Origin: a bacterium
GTDB lineage: Bacteria; Bacillota; Bacilli; Lactobacillales; Streptococcaceae
Assembly: GCA_905221125.1 (NCBI GenBank)
Contig: CAJNBY010000003.1
Span: forward strand, 62,001-126,000
Length of the DNA: 64,000 nucleotides
Reading direction: 5' to 3'
Both the position numbers and the translations under genes were made by a program. The notes under the pieces were generated by a model, which was not told the origin of the DNA, made no database searches, and saw only the letters and a list, made by a program, of their open reading frames with translations. Positions 19,902-29,363 of this stretch are shown piece after piece (position 1 is the stretch's first letter; every line of letters begins with the position of its first letter).

Positions 19902-19993
19902 AAATTCCTCCACCACTTTTTATTTTATAGGATTTTAGAATTTTTTACAAGATATTATGCTCAAATTTACCGATTTTTCGTAAAATTGCATCA

Positions 19994-20016
19994 AAAAACC
20001 GAGGATTTCCCCGGTT
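19994..20016 (-). terminator. Terminator of the aquaglyceroporin gene
   Basis: AAACCGGGG-AAAT-CCTCGGTTT then TTT on the minus strand, just after the stop at 20025. Confidence 0.85.
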
Positions 20017-20024
20017 TCAATTTC

Positions 20025-20930
20025 TTATAGGTAAAGGAATTTGAAGATAGCTACTGCCGCAATTGCTGCTGCGATAGGTGCTACTACTGGTACCCAAGAA
20101 TACCACCATTTTGAATCGCCTTTGTGCTCACCAAGAACTGATTTTGGAAGGAAAGCATGAAGGAGACGTGGTCCAAAGTCACGGGCTGGGTTCAAGGCAG
20201 GTCCTGTAGGTCCACCAAGTGATGTTACCAAGGCCATAACGAGGAAACCAAGTGCCAAGTGAGCAATTCCAAGACCAGATGTCATAAATGGTGCTACTTG
20301 CTCTTTAGCTTGGTCAAGTGCTGCTGTTACTTGCTCTTGAGGAATTGTTTGACCTTGAGTAGTTGCTTGAGCAACTTGAGCATTAATAGCTGCTTGTGCT
20401 TTTGATACTAATTCAGCACCAAAGAAGTTTTTAGTCATACCAAGGGCTGCAAAGAAAAGAACAAATGAACCAACAAACTCGTTTACAAAACCATTAATAG
20501 TTGACGCAAAGTGTGATTCCTTTGTACCATTATCCAAACTTGAAATTGTTGAGAAAGTACCCAAGATGTTGTTTGGATTTTCAGTTTTCAAGTAGTATGG
20601 GCGGTGTGTTGCCACAACCAAGGCTTGACCAAAGATAGCACCCAAAACTTGTGCGATGATATAAGGCGCAACTTGTGCCCAAGGGAAGAGACCGCTGATT
20701 GCAAGTCCAAGAGTGAAGGCTGGGTTGATGTGGTTTCCAGATACGTTACCAAACATCAAGGCTGGGATCATAACCCCCATACCATAACCAACAGCGATAA
20801 CGATCCAGCCACTTTGGTGACCTTTCGTACCTTTAAGTTCAACGTTGGCAACTGCACCATTCCCAAGAATGATCAAAATAGCAGTTCCCAAAAATTCAGT
20901 GGCATATTTAATTGCCCATGTGAAATCCAT
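20025..20930 (-). CDS. Aquaglyceroporin (GlpF/Gla family)
   Basis: 301 aa MIP channel with two NPA motifs: GNHINPAFTLG and PALNPARDFGPR; the Asp after NPAR is the glycerol-facilitator type. Six membrane helices. Longer than E. coli GlpF because of a Gln/Ala-rich insert of about 45 residues (KAQAAINAQVAQATTQGQ...) between helices 4 and 5, a feature of lactic-acid-bacterial members. It passes water, glycerol and probably H2O2. Single gene with its own promoter and terminator. Confidence 0.9.
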   Translation of the reverse strand: MDFTWAIKYATEFLGTAILIILGNGAVANVELKGTKGHQSGWIVIAVGYGMGVMIPALMFGNVSGNHINPAFTLGLAISGLFPWAQVAPYIIAQVLGAIFGQALVVATHRPYYLKTENPNNILGTFSTISSLDNGTKESHFASTINGFVNEFVGSFVLFFAALGMTKNFFGAELVSKAQAAINAQVAQATTQGQTIPQEQVTAALDQAKEQVAPFMTSGLGIAHLALGFLVMALVTSLGGPTGPALNPARDFGPRLLHAFLPKSVLGEHKGDSKWWYSWVPVVAPIAAAIAAVAIFKFLYL

Positions 20931-20967
20931 TTGATAGATTCTCCTTAAAATTTTTTAGACAATCCTT

Positions 20968-20996
20968 ATTCTATCAATTTTTATATCTTTTAGCAA
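20968..20996 (-). promoter_or_regulatory. Aquaglyceroporin promoter
   Basis: Minus strand TTGCTA (20991-20996), 17-bp spacer, TAGAAT (20968-20973); AAGGAG ribosome site follows. Confidence 0.7.
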
Positions 20997-21052
20997 CTAC
21001 TTTTCCGAAAGATTATATGAGAAAGCGGTTTTATTTCTTATAAAAAACAAAA

Positions 21053-21080
21053 GGATTAAGAAGGTCATTCTCCTTAATCC
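21053..21080 (-). terminator. Terminator of the ATP-grasp/esterase operon
   Basis: GGATTAAG...CTTAATCC followed by TTTTGTTTTTT on the minus strand, right after the stop at 21089. Confidence 0.88.
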
Positions 21081-21088
21081 GATAGTTC

Positions 21089-22255
21089 TTATTCTTGACG
21101 TTGTCCGAACTCTGCAATCATCTGATCCATTTCTTGTCGACTCGGAGTTGTCAGCATATAAAGGTAATCTCCTTGAAGTTCTGCGAAGGCAGCTGGCATG
21201 ATTTTTTTAACCTTGAACTGTTGGCTATATTTGTCAAGCAAATCCTCTTCTGAATAGACATAATGAGCATTTGCACGGCGAGAAGTAGCCAAACAATACT
21301 GCGGTTTAAATTCTGACTCTGGGAACTCTTCTCCCGCTACAATAGCTGCATAGCCACGATAGAGATCCAAGGAATGGGCAAAGTTATAAACATCAATGGT
21401 AAAACCACCTGCAGGACGATTATTGTACTCAATAGCAATGTAATCGTCCCCTTCGCGGAAGAACTCGATATGGAAGAAACGTTCTCTCATACCAAATTCC
21501 TTGACAATTGCCTCACCATATTTACGTAATTTAGGATCCATATCCTTGAGAACGTAATAAGAATTGTCCATCTTGTACATCATGAGATCAAGCGGTGTAT
21601 AGGCGTAGTCAAAGGTTGTTGAGAAGACAATCTTACCTTCCTTGTCCACAAGCCCGTCAAAGGTACAGATTTCACTGGAAGTGACAAATTTTTCAAAGAA
21701 ATAAACGGTCGAATGGTCCCATTCTTGCTTGAAGTGATTGATATCATCTTCTGTCTCGAGCTTAAAGGTTGCGGCTGCTCCCACTCCATTATCAGGTTTG
21801 GCAATCATTGGAAGGCCGATTTCATTCACAGCTTGATCAACGTCTGCTTCCGTCTGGATAACAGCACCAGGTACCACAGGGACGCCTGCTTTTTTGAAAA
21901 GTTTCTTCATCTCAGACTTAAACTTGGTCTTTTTGAGATCCTCTGGTTTGGCACCGAAGACATTGAATTGTTCACGAAGGGCTGCGTCCAACTCTAACCA
22001 ATATTCATTGTGGGATTCGATGCGATCAATTGGGCCATGCTTATAAAATAGAAAAGCAACTGCACGTTTGACTTCGTCTATGTTCTCAAGATTGTCAACA
22101 CGAAAATATTCGGTCAGGCTATTGCGTAAAGGTTCATCCAATTGCTCGTATGGTTCCTGACCAATTCCCAAGACGGTAATCCCTTTATTGGCAAGTTCGA
22201 TGGTGAACTGTTGAAAGTTTTGTGGATAGTAGGGAGAAATAACAAGGTAATTCAT
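21089..22255 (-). CDS. ATP-grasp domain protein, carboxylate-amine ligase-like
   Basis: 388 aa. Pre-ATP-grasp domain (MNYLVISPYYPQNFQQF), then an ATP-grasp fold (about 110-310) with the lysine/glycine loop AKPDNGVGAAATFKL and metal-binding residues FFHIEFFREGDDYIAIEYNNRPAGG. Such enzymes join a carboxylate to an amine or thiol through an acyl phosphate. Substrate not deducible. Third gene of a three-gene minus operon behind two esterase-fold genes (12 bp gap). Confidence 0.85.
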   Translation of the reverse strand: MNYLVISPYYPQNFQQFTIELANKGITVLGIGQEPYEQLDEPLRNSLTEYFRVDNLENIDEVKRAVAFLFYKHGPIDRIESHNEYWLELDAALREQFNVFGAKPEDLKKTKFKSEMKKLFKKAGVPVVPGAVIQTEADVDQAVNEIGLPMIAKPDNGVGAAATFKLETEDDINHFKQEWDHSTVYFFEKFVTSSEICTFDGLVDKEGKIVFSTTFDYAYTPLDLMMYKMDNSYYVLKDMDPKLRKYGEAIVKEFGMRERFFHIEFFREGDDYIAIEYNNRPAGGFTIDVYNFAHSLDLYRGYAAIVAGEEFPESEFKPQYCLATSRRANAHYVYSEEDLLDKYSQQFKVKKIMPAAFAELQGDYLYMLTTPSRQEMDQMIAEFGQRQE

Positions 22256-22267
22256 AGGTCACTCCTT

Positions 22268-23008
22268 TTATAAATAGAGATTGCCAAGGAAATAAGGCAT
22301 TTGTTTGCGCCACCATTCCCAGTCGTGGGCGACATCGTGTCCCCATTCAGCAAACCAGGCTGGAATTTGCTTCTGGTCAAAGGCTTCTTTGAGCTTGTAG
22401 AAGGATGGTAAACCATCTTGTTCCCAAGCTCCAAGACCTGTACAGAGCACAATCTCTGCCTGACGGTAACGGTCAATAAACCAGCCGTCGTTCTGGTTCC
22501 AGATATAATCCACTGGCGAGTTTTGGTAAATAGCATCATCATTGTAGTAATCACCGACAAAGAAACGCGCGTCATAAACACCGCTGAGAGCAATCACTTT
22601 GGTAAAGACATCTGGATGCTGGAGGAAGAAATTGAGTGCATGGTAGGCGCCCATCGAACAACCTGTTGTCATCATGCCATCAAACCAACCTGTCTTATGC
22701 TTGATAAAAGGAATGGCCTCCTCAATCACATAGCGTTCGTAGGCACGGTGCATCTCCGCCTGGTCATGACCATTTTTCCAAGTAGCCAACCAGCTCTCAC
22801 TGTCTACACTAGATAGGGTAAAGAATTGGACACGGCCTTCCTCGATAAAGGAAGCACAGGCATCAATCATGCCAAAATCATAGTATTCGTTGTGACTACC
22901 ACCAGATGAAGCAAATACCACAACTGGAATCCCAGCATGACCATAACGGTTAAGGTACATTTCACGGTTAAGATTGCCACTCCAGTGGCTAAGATGTTCA
23001 ATATGCAT
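22268..23008 (-). CDS. Alpha/beta-hydrolase esterase
   Basis: 246 aa. Esterase-D-like fold with nucleophile elbow GCSMGAYHALNF and a likely catalytic His near the C-terminus (WGHDVAHDW). No signal peptide. Sits between another esterase and the ATP-grasp gene, suggesting they act on one small molecule or peptide-like compound. Confidence 0.85.
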   Translation of the reverse strand: MHIEHLSHWSGNLNREMYLNRYGHAGIPVVVFASSGGSHNEYYDFGMIDACASFIEEGRVQFFTLSSVDSESWLATWKNGHDQAEMHRAYERYVIEEAIPFIKHKTGWFDGMMTTGCSMGAYHALNFFLQHPDVFTKVIALSGVYDARFFVGDYYNDDAIYQNSPVDYIWNQNDGWFIDRYRQAEIVLCTGLGAWEQDGLPSFYKLKEAFDQKQIPAWFAEWGHDVAHDWEWWRKQMPYFLGNLYL

Positions 23009-23026
23009 ATTTTCTCCTTTCTTACT

Positions 23027-23851
23027 TTACCAGTTTTCTGCAAAAAATCTCAGACAGTCGGGTAGATTTTCTGACCAAGGGATTTCACTATGGATGGCAC
23101 CAGACTGAACTTTCAGCACAAGATTATCCAGATGTACTCCCCCTGCTATCAAATCATGGTAATAGCGTAGCGATGAATCAATATAGGCTTGCTTGATATT
23201 GGCAGCCATCAAGGTCTTGTCTGTATCATCCGCTTCTTCCGTTCCCACATAGATGAAGATACGCTGATCAGGTGATAGTTTTTTGCGCTCGATATAGCGG
23301 TTAAAGGCTTCTTGGTGGAGCCAGTTAGCAGATGAAAAGACACCCAAGCAACCAATTTGGTCTTGGTATTCCAAACCGATAAACTGGGTAATATTGCCAC
23401 CTAGCGAGGAACCAATCATAGCCGTATGCTGGCGGTCTGCTTTTGTACGGTAGGTCTCATCGATAAAAGGCTTGACCACCTCCATGACAAACTCGGCATA
23501 CTCCACACCCTTACCGCCAAACTGCTGCCCTGGGATAGGAGATTCTTGGAACTTCCATGCCGCATACTCATTCATCCGACCCATACCATCATTGTCAATG
23601 GCTACGACAATCATGCGACTGATATCAGGATTACGCTTAATAGCTGGGATAATCTTCCATGAATGACCAATGAAAGACTCCTTGCTATAAAAAACATTTT
23701 GCCCGTCATGAAAGTATACAACAGGATAGGAACGATCCGTGTCTTTCTCATAATCTTTAGGAAGAAGAACACGCACACGGCGCTCCTTACCTGTATAAGG
23801 AACCTTGAGTTTGTGTTCTTTCATTTTTAGATAAAAGTAGGATTGATTCAT
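23027..23851 (-). CDS. Alpha/beta-hydrolase esterase (Fes/enterochelin-esterase-like fold)
   Basis: 274 aa if started at MNQSYFYLK (23851); an ATG at 23875 is in frame and neither has a clear ribosome site. Nucleophile motif GSSLGGNITQF, N-terminal YPVVYFHDGQNVF typical of the esterase-D family, and a His near the C-terminus (SGAIHSEIPW). First gene of the three-gene operon. Confidence 0.82.
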   Translation of the reverse strand: MNQSYFYLKMKEHKLKVPYTGKERRVRVLLPKDYEKDTDRSYPVVYFHDGQNVFYSKESFIGHSWKIIPAIKRNPDISRMIVVAIDNDGMGRMNEYAAWKFQESPIPGQQFGGKGVEYAEFVMEVVKPFIDETYRTKADRQHTAMIGSSLGGNITQFIGLEYQDQIGCLGVFSSANWLHQEAFNRYIERKKLSPDQRIFIYVGTEEADDTDKTLMAANIKQAYIDSSLRYYHDLIAGGVHLDNLVLKVQSGAIHSEIPWSENLPDCLRFFAENW

Positions 23852-23907
23852 TGTCAGAAAACTCTCTATATTCAAAATTTATTCTTATTATATCACAGTT
23901 TAAGAAA

Positions 23908-23956
23908 AAAAGTCAGTTTTTCTTCCATTTTTGGATTAAAAACTAACTTTTTCATT
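23908..23956 (-). terminator. Terminator of iscS-thiI
   Basis: Imperfect stem AAAAAGTTAGTTTTT...AAAAACTGACTTTTTTT on the minus strand after the thiI stop. Confidence 0.65.
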
Positions 23957-23986
23957 TAATTTTCTAAATTCTTTTGGATTTTCTGA

Positions 23987-25201
23987 TTAGAGCAGATTGT
24001 CAATCAAGTCATCGACTTCATCTTTTTCAGCCTGAGGTGTGATCTCAGTAATCATAATCCCTGCCACTGCACGCTCAACCAAAGCTTCAACATCCATACG
24101 AGCTTCGTACTGCTCAGCATTCTTAATCTTAGGATTGGTCTTTGGACGATCTGGTGCAAAAATCGTACAACAGTCTTCAAAAGGTTGGATAGAAATTTCA
24201 AAGGTATCGATTTCCTGGGCGATGTCAATGATTTCCAATTTGTCCATAGTAACCACAGGACGAATGACTGGAGTGCTGGTCACAGCGTTGATAGTCTGCA
24301 TACTTTCCAAGGTCTGGCTAGCTACTTGACCAAGACTTTCCCCATTGATGATAACTAAACCATTTCTCACCTCACGAATACGGTCAGTAATCCGCATCAT
24401 GAAACGGCGGGTCAAGGTCATAAGGTAGGCTTCTGGCGCCTTAGCCTTGATTTCCTCTTGGATCTCTGTGAAAGGTACTTCGATAAACTGGATATTGCCA
24501 CCAAACTTAGTCAATTTACGAGTTAAATCTTGGGCTTTCTTAAGGGCACCAGGACTGGTGTAAGGTGGGCTGGCAAAGTGAACAGCCTCGATATCTACCC
24601 CACGTTTAAGAGCTAGATAACCTGCTACAGGTGAGTCAATCCCTCCTGACAACATGAGCATTCCTTTACCAGAACTTCCCACAGGTAATCCTCCTGCTCC
24701 ACGAAAAGTTTCATAGGAAATATAAGCAGCCTCCTCACGAATCTCAACCTGAAGATTGATGTCAGGATTTTTCATCTGAGCTTGTACGTTTGGAATAGCC
24801 TCGAAAACAGCTCCACCAAGAGTTTGATTGAGTTCACGACTATCAAGTTCAAAGGTGTGGTCGCTACGCTTAGCAGTGATTTTAAAGGTCATCCCTTCCT
24901 TGTAAGTTTCTTTCATAATCTCTTGGACAGCAGATTTAAGAACTTCCACAGACTTTTCGATCTTATAAACGGGAGAAAAGTTTTGAATCCCGAAGACTTG
25001 CTTAAGCGATTCTGCTACTGCTGAATAATCCGCCCCATTAAGGTAAGCGTGGGCACGATCGCGATCTGCGGTTACCTTAACTTGGGGATAGATAGACAAA
25101 ACGTCTGAAATATTATTACGAAGTTTATTGATGAAACGCATACGATTTTTGTGCTTGGTTGACAATTCTCCATAGCGAATCATAATTTCTGAATACTGCA
25201 T
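23987..25201 (-). CDS. thiI: tRNA 4-thiouridine synthase ThiI
   Basis: 404 aa. N-terminal ferredoxin-like domain, THUMP domain (about 60-165) and PP-loop domain [12 protein letters not shown] (about 184-195). No C-terminal rhodanese domain, as in other Firmicutes, where the paired cysteine desulfurase hands sulfur over directly. Makes s4U8 in tRNA and may serve thiazole synthesis. 8 bp downstream of iscS. Confidence 0.96.
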   Translation of the reverse strand: MQYSEIMIRYGELSTKHKNRMRFINKLRNNISDVLSIYPQVKVTADRDRAHAYLNGADYSAVAESLKQVFGIQNFSPVYKIEKSVEVLKSAVQEIMKETYKEGMTFKITAKRSDHTFELDSRELNQTLGGAVFEAIPNVQAQMKNPDINLQVEIREEAAYISYETFRGAGGLPVGSSGKGMLMLSGGIDSPVAGYLALKRGVDIEAVHFASPPYTSPGALKKAQDLTRKLTKFGGNIQFIEVPFTEIQEEIKAKAPEAYLMTLTRRFMMRITDRIREVRNGLVIINGESLGQVASQTLESMQTINAVTSTPVIRPVVTMDKLEIIDIAQEIDTFEISIQPFEDCCTIFAPDRPKTNPKIKNAEQYEARMDVEALVERAVAGIMITEITPQAEKDEVDDLIDNLL

Positions 25202-25209
25202 AAATGCTC

Positions 25210-26352
25210 CTATCTTACTTTTCTAGTTTGATTGTAAATTAATTTTAACTTGGTCAAAAACTGCTCGACCTGACTCATATCATTTTCAAGGTCTAGGCTA
25301 AGACGCACAGCTGACTGGGCCTTATCTTTGTCCACTTCCATGGCAATCAGGGTGCCTGCAGGTTTCCCAGCCTTGGATGAACAAGCAGAAGTCGTTGATA
25401 TGAAAATATCATAGTCTTCAAAGGCGTGAACAATGACTTCACCACGAACACCCTTAATTCCAAAAGTCAGGATATGAGGGGCAAAGTCTTCCTCATCTGA
25501 AAAGACAAATATATCCGGATAGTCCAAAAGCGCTTGACGAATCACTGCCTTCATCTGCCCAGTCTTGCTTGTAAAGAAATCTAGCTTTTCCATAGACAAA
25601 CGGAGAGCCTTGGCTGTCGCTGCAATTCCTGCCACATTTTCAGTTGTCGAACGATAATCACGCTCTTGACCACCACCTGTTAAAAGAGGCGTAATCTTCT
25701 TGCCAGACTTGATATAGACAAAACCAACACCACGAACTCCGTGGAACTTGTGACTAGAGAAGGTCGTAAAATCCACTCTATCAGTTAGATACTTTTCAGT
25801 AGGAATCTTAGCAAGTGCCTGAACCGCATCAACATGGAAGGAAATAGTCGGCTTGTCTGCCAAGAGTTCTGAAATAGCCTCAATAGGTTGGATAGAGCCA
25901 ATTTCATTGTTGACCGCCATAATAGAAACAAGAATCGTGTCTGGACGTATCAAATCTGCTAAAGCCTCAACATCCACAAATCCTTTTTCATCAACTGGAG
26001 CAAAATTCACCTCAAAACCTTGAGATTTCAACCAGAGGGCTGACTCTTTGACTGCCGGATGTTCAATGGCTGACACGATGATGTGCTTGCCAAACTGGGC
26101 TTTTTCAAAGGCCACACCCTTGATAACCCAGTTATCCCCTTCTGTTCCACCAGAGGTAAAGAAGATTTCATCACTTTTCTTACCAATTAAATCTGCAATC
26201 TGTTGGCGGGAAGCATCTAAGATTCGTGTTGCCTGGTCTCCCAAACGATGGAGACTAGATGGATTTCCTAAAATTTTTGAAGCCACCTGCATATAGGTTT
26301 CAAGTACTTCAGGATAGGGCTTGGTAGTCGCCGAATTATCAAAGTAAATCAT
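25210..26352 (-). CDS. Cysteine desulfurase (NifZ/IscS-type)
   Basis: 380 aa fold-type I PLP enzyme. The PLP-lysine is in [14 protein letters not shown]; active-site Cys in [11 protein letters not shown]. The partner gene is thiI, so this is the dedicated sulfur donor for s4U (NifZ in Bacillus). Its promoter faces that of the divergent DUF6556 gene. Confidence 0.94.
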   Translation of the reverse strand: MIYFDNSATTKPYPEVLETYMQVASKILGNPSSLHRLGDQATRILDASRQQIADLIGKKSDEIFFTSGGTEGDNWVIKGVAFEKAQFGKHIIVSAIEHPAVKESALWLKSQGFEVNFAPVDEKGFVDVEALADLIRPDTILVSIMAVNNEIGSIQPIEAISELLADKPTISFHVDAVQALAKIPTEKYLTDRVDFTTFSSHKFHGVRGVGFVYIKSGKKITPLLTGGGQERDYRSTTENVAGIAATAKALRLSMEKLDFFTSKTGQMKAVIRQALLDYPDIFVFSDEEDFAPHILTFGIKGVRGEVIVHAFEDYDIFISTTSACSSKAGKPAGTLIAMEVDKDKAQSAVRLSLDLENDMSQVEQFLTKLKLIYNQTRKVR

Positions 26353-26490
26353 GTTTTCTCACGCTTTCTAAAATCACTCCTTCTATTGTATCATGAAACG
26401 GAGCTTGCGACAAGAAAGGGCAATTCCTCTTTTTTTAAGATTTTTTTAAAGAAATGCGGTATAATAAATTTTAATCAAAGGAGAGAATGC

Positions 26491-26928
26491 ATGTCTAATT
26501 ATCGTAGAACTTCAAAACCAAAAACAGAACATCTCAAAAAAGGCTTCACTGTCTTTCAAAAAATCGTTGCTACAATCGCTAGTATCCTTGGCTTAATTAC
26601 CGCAAGTATCACAATCATGAACGCCTTGGACAATAATAAAAATACTAAAAAAGAACCTACGACAAGCCAGACGACAACCATTGTCAAAGAAATTCAAAAG
26701 GAAGCCCCTAAGGAAAACACCAGTCCCAATAAGGAAACTAACACTACCCAAGAAAAAACACAACAAGAAGAAACGCCAAAATCTAGCGTCAAGGAAGAGA
26801 AAAAGGAAGAGCAGAAAACATCAACTCAAGATTCTTCTACTCCTGCTCCTACTCCAAGTAAACCTGCCGCTGAAAATGAAAAACAGTCCAATAATACTTC
26901 TAGTTCAGAAAATAAAAGTAATCAATAG
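26491..26928 (+). CDS. DUF6556-like membrane-anchored, low-complexity protein
   Basis: 145 aa from ATG 26491 (AAAGGAGAG upstream). Basic N-terminus, one membrane helix (IVATIASILGLITASITI, about 26-44), then an extracytoplasmic tail made almost only of Lys, Glu, Thr, Ser, Asn, Gln and Pro. No cell-wall sorting signal. Likely a surface-exposed, disordered tail; function unknown. Confidence 0.75.
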   Translation: MSNYRRTSKPKTEHLKKGFTVFQKIVATIASILGLITASITIMNALDNNKNTKKEPTTSQTTTIVKEIQKEAPKENTSPNKETNTTQEKTQQEETPKSSVKEEKKEEQKTSTQDSSTPAPTPSKPAAENEKQSNNTSSSENKSNQ

Positions 26929-26937
26929 CCAGTAAAA

Positions 26938-26975
26938 TAGCTCCCTCCAAACTTGGAAAGAAGCTATTTTTTTAT
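26938..26975. terminator. Bidirectional terminator between DUF6556 and ftsK
   Basis: AAATAGCTCCCTCC-AAACTT-GGAAAGAAGCTATTTTTTT. The converging ftsK stop overlaps its end. Confidence 0.85.
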
Positions 26976-29275
26976 TGTTGTAAAACTTTTCTTGGTTTGG
27001 TACCTTCAGCTGGACCAATGACACCTGCCATCTCCAGTTCTTCCATGAGACGAGTCGCACGGTTAAATCCAACTGACAAACGACGCTGAATCATGGAGGC
27101 GCTGGCTTTCTGTGTTTCTATCACCAAAGCCTTGGCTTCTTCAAAAAGCGGATCTCCACCAGCTTCACCATCTGAAAATTCACCGTCATTTTCAGAAACC
27201 TCACCTGGATCAAAACTCTCATCGTAGTCCGCGTCTGCCTGAGCCTTGATGAAGTTTACGATGCGTTCGACATCATCATCCGAGATAAAGGAGCCTTGCA
27301 AACGAACTGGATGATTTTCATCAATCGGTTTAAAGAGCATGTCGCCTCGACCAAGCAGTTTTTCTGCTCCATTTTCATCCAAAATCGTACGAGAGTCTAT
27401 ACCAGATGAAACCGCAAATGCCACACGTGACGGAACATTGGCCTTAATCAACCCAGAGATGACATCAACAGATGGACGCTGGGTTGCAAGAATCATGTGG
27501 ATACCGGCAGCACGCGCCTTCTGTCCAAGTCGGATAATGGCATCTTCTACTTCCTTGCTGGCCACCATCATGAGGTCAGCCAACTCATCCACAATCACAA
27601 CAATGAGTGGCAGCGGAATCTGCTTGTATTCCGACTGGGCGTTGAACTCTTCTACCTTGGCATTAAAGCCTGCAATATTCCGAACCCCTACCTTGGCAAA
27701 GAGTTCATAACGGTTTTCCATCTCATCCACAACCTTTTGCAGGGCCTTGCTGGCCTTGCGTGGATTGGTCACAACTGGAATCAAGAGATGAGGAATGTCA
27801 TTGTAAACAGATAACTCAACCATCTTGGGGTCAACCATCATAAATTTAACTTGGTCAGGTCTCGCCTTCATGAGAATACTAGCAATAATGCCGTTAACTG
27901 CTACTGACTTCCCTGAACCCGTTGAACCTGCGACGAGCAAGTGAGGCATTTTAGAAAGGTCAAAAGCTCTTGCGGTGCCATTAACCGCCTTTCCTAGAGG
28001 AATTTCCAATAGATTTTCTGCTTTTGTTTGAGATTGTTCCCATAGTTCGCGGAAGGAAACAGTGGCAATCTCAGAGTTGGGCACTTCGATACCAACGAGA
28101 GATTTCCCTGGAATTGGTGCTTCAATTCGAACATCCTTGGCTGCTAAGGCAAGAGCGAGGTCGTCTGCCAGATTGGAAATACGGTTGACCCGTACACCGA
28201 CTGCTGGCTTGACTTCATACTTGGTCACTGATGGGCCAATTTCAGCCCGTTCAACTGTCACCTTGATACCAAAACTGGCAAAGGTTTCTTCTAGGATTTT
28301 GATATTTTCCCGAACGATTTTCTTCTCTTTAGACTGGTCTTTTGGTTTATCTGGGGCAAAGAGTTGTAAACTTGGAAGTTTGTATTCAAGGGCTTCCTTG
28401 GCTGAAAAATCGACCTGAACATCTTCATCATCAAAGGTCTCCTCATGGTCAGGGAATTCATGTTCAGCTTGAGGTAGGATGATTTCCGGTTCCACCCAGT
28501 CTTCTTCTGGAAAAGGTGGAGCGTCAAGTACAACATCTTCTGTCAAAATTTCACCCGTTTCCATATCGACAGGAGGCAAATCTAGCAAGGCTTTCTCAGC
28601 CGCTTCTTTTTCTAATCTAGTCTCTTCCTCAGCCTTTTGGCGAGCTTTTTCTTCTTGTTTGACAAAGCGTTCCTCTTTTCGACGCTCATGCCCTTCCCAC
28701 CATTTAGCAAAGCCTCTACTGAAAAATTCAGCAATATCGTAAACAGACCAAGGGCTGACTAGGAGAGCACCTGCTAAAATCAAGATAGAACCAATAAAGT
28801 AAGTACCGATATTTGAGAAGAGAAAGGCTGTTGGCACATAGAGTCCAACACCAATCAATCCTCCACCAGCCAAACTGGTCGTTCGAAAACCTGTCAAATC
28901 AGTCACAACCTGAGCCATGGTTCCCTTTAGGACAGACTTGTCCAAGTCATATTTCCAAACCAAGTAGGCCTCAAAAATCAGGAGCAAGCCTGCAAATATA
29001 GTGAAAAAGCCAGATAGGAGGCCTTCCTGTTTTCGTATCCACTTGAAAAAGAAGAGATAGATCAAGAGGGCAAATATTGCCAGATAAGCTAGGCTACCCA
29101 CCAGCAAGCGAATTAAATTGTAAAGGGTGATACCTGCAGCTCCTAATTTAAAAGCTGCGAAAATCAATAAAATCGCGATTCCTAGCGAAATTAACATTCG
29201 TTGAATCGCTTCTTTTCTTTCGAGTTCTGCTTTAGACGGTCTCCGTCTTGTTTTACTTGTATTCTTGTTTGCCAT
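26972..29275 (-). CDS. ftsK: DNA translocase FtsK/SpoIIIE family
   Basis: 767 aa. N-terminal membrane domain with about four or five helices (residues 25-170), a charged linker, then the RecA-like motor with Walker [15 protein letters not shown], Walker [12 protein letters not shown], and the C-terminal gamma winged-helix domain ([21 protein letters not shown]) that reads orienting DNA motifs. Pumps chromosome termini through the closing septum. Complete and monocistronic. Confidence 0.96.
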   Translation of the reverse strand: MANKNTSKTRRRPSKAELERKEAIQRMLISLGIAILLIFAAFKLGAAGITLYNLIRLLVGSLAYLAIFALLIYLFFFKWIRKQEGLLSGFFTIFAGLLLIFEAYLVWKYDLDKSVLKGTMAQVVTDLTGFRTTSLAGGGLIGVGLYVPTAFLFSNIGTYFIGSILILAGALLVSPWSVYDIAEFFSRGFAKWWEGHERRKEERFVKQEEKARQKAEEETRLEKEAAEKALLDLPPVDMETGEILTEDVVLDAPPFPEEDWVEPEIILPQAEHEFPDHEETFDDEDVQVDFSAKEALEYKLPSLQLFAPDKPKDQSKEKKIVRENIKILEETFASFGIKVTVERAEIGPSVTKYEVKPAVGVRVNRISNLADDLALALAAKDVRIEAPIPGKSLVGIEVPNSEIATVSFRELWEQSQTKAENLLEIPLGKAVNGTARAFDLSKMPHLLVAGSTGSGKSVAVNGIIASILMKARPDQVKFMMVDPKMVELSVYNDIPHLLIPVVTNPRKASKALQKVVDEMENRYELFAKVGVRNIAGFNAKVEEFNAQSEYKQIPLPLIVVIVDELADLMMVASKEVEDAIIRLGQKARAAGIHMILATQRPSVDVISGLIKANVPSRVAFAVSSGIDSRTILDENGAEKLLGRGDMLFKPIDENHPVRLQGSFISDDDVERIVNFIKAQADADYDESFDPGEVSENDGEFSDGEAGGDPLFEEAKALVIETQKASASMIQRRLSVGFNRATRLMEELEMAGVIGPAEGTKPRKVLQQ

Positions 29276-29313
29276 TCTTCTATTATACCATATTTGACAG
29301 GCATTTCGGAAAG

Positions 29314-29343
29314 AGAAAAAGACTGCACCAAACGGTACAATCT
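29314..29343 (-). terminator. Terminator of the fru operon
   Basis: AGATTGTACC-GTTT-GGTGCAGTCT then TTTTTC on the minus strand, between fruA and ftsK. Confidence 0.85.
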
Positions 29344-29363
29344 TTCCATTTTCTATCTAATTT

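Noticed and set aside
23987..25201. Possible missing rhodanese domain as truncation of thiI
   Set aside because: Firmicute ThiI proteins normally lack it and are paired with a cysteine desulfurase, as here.
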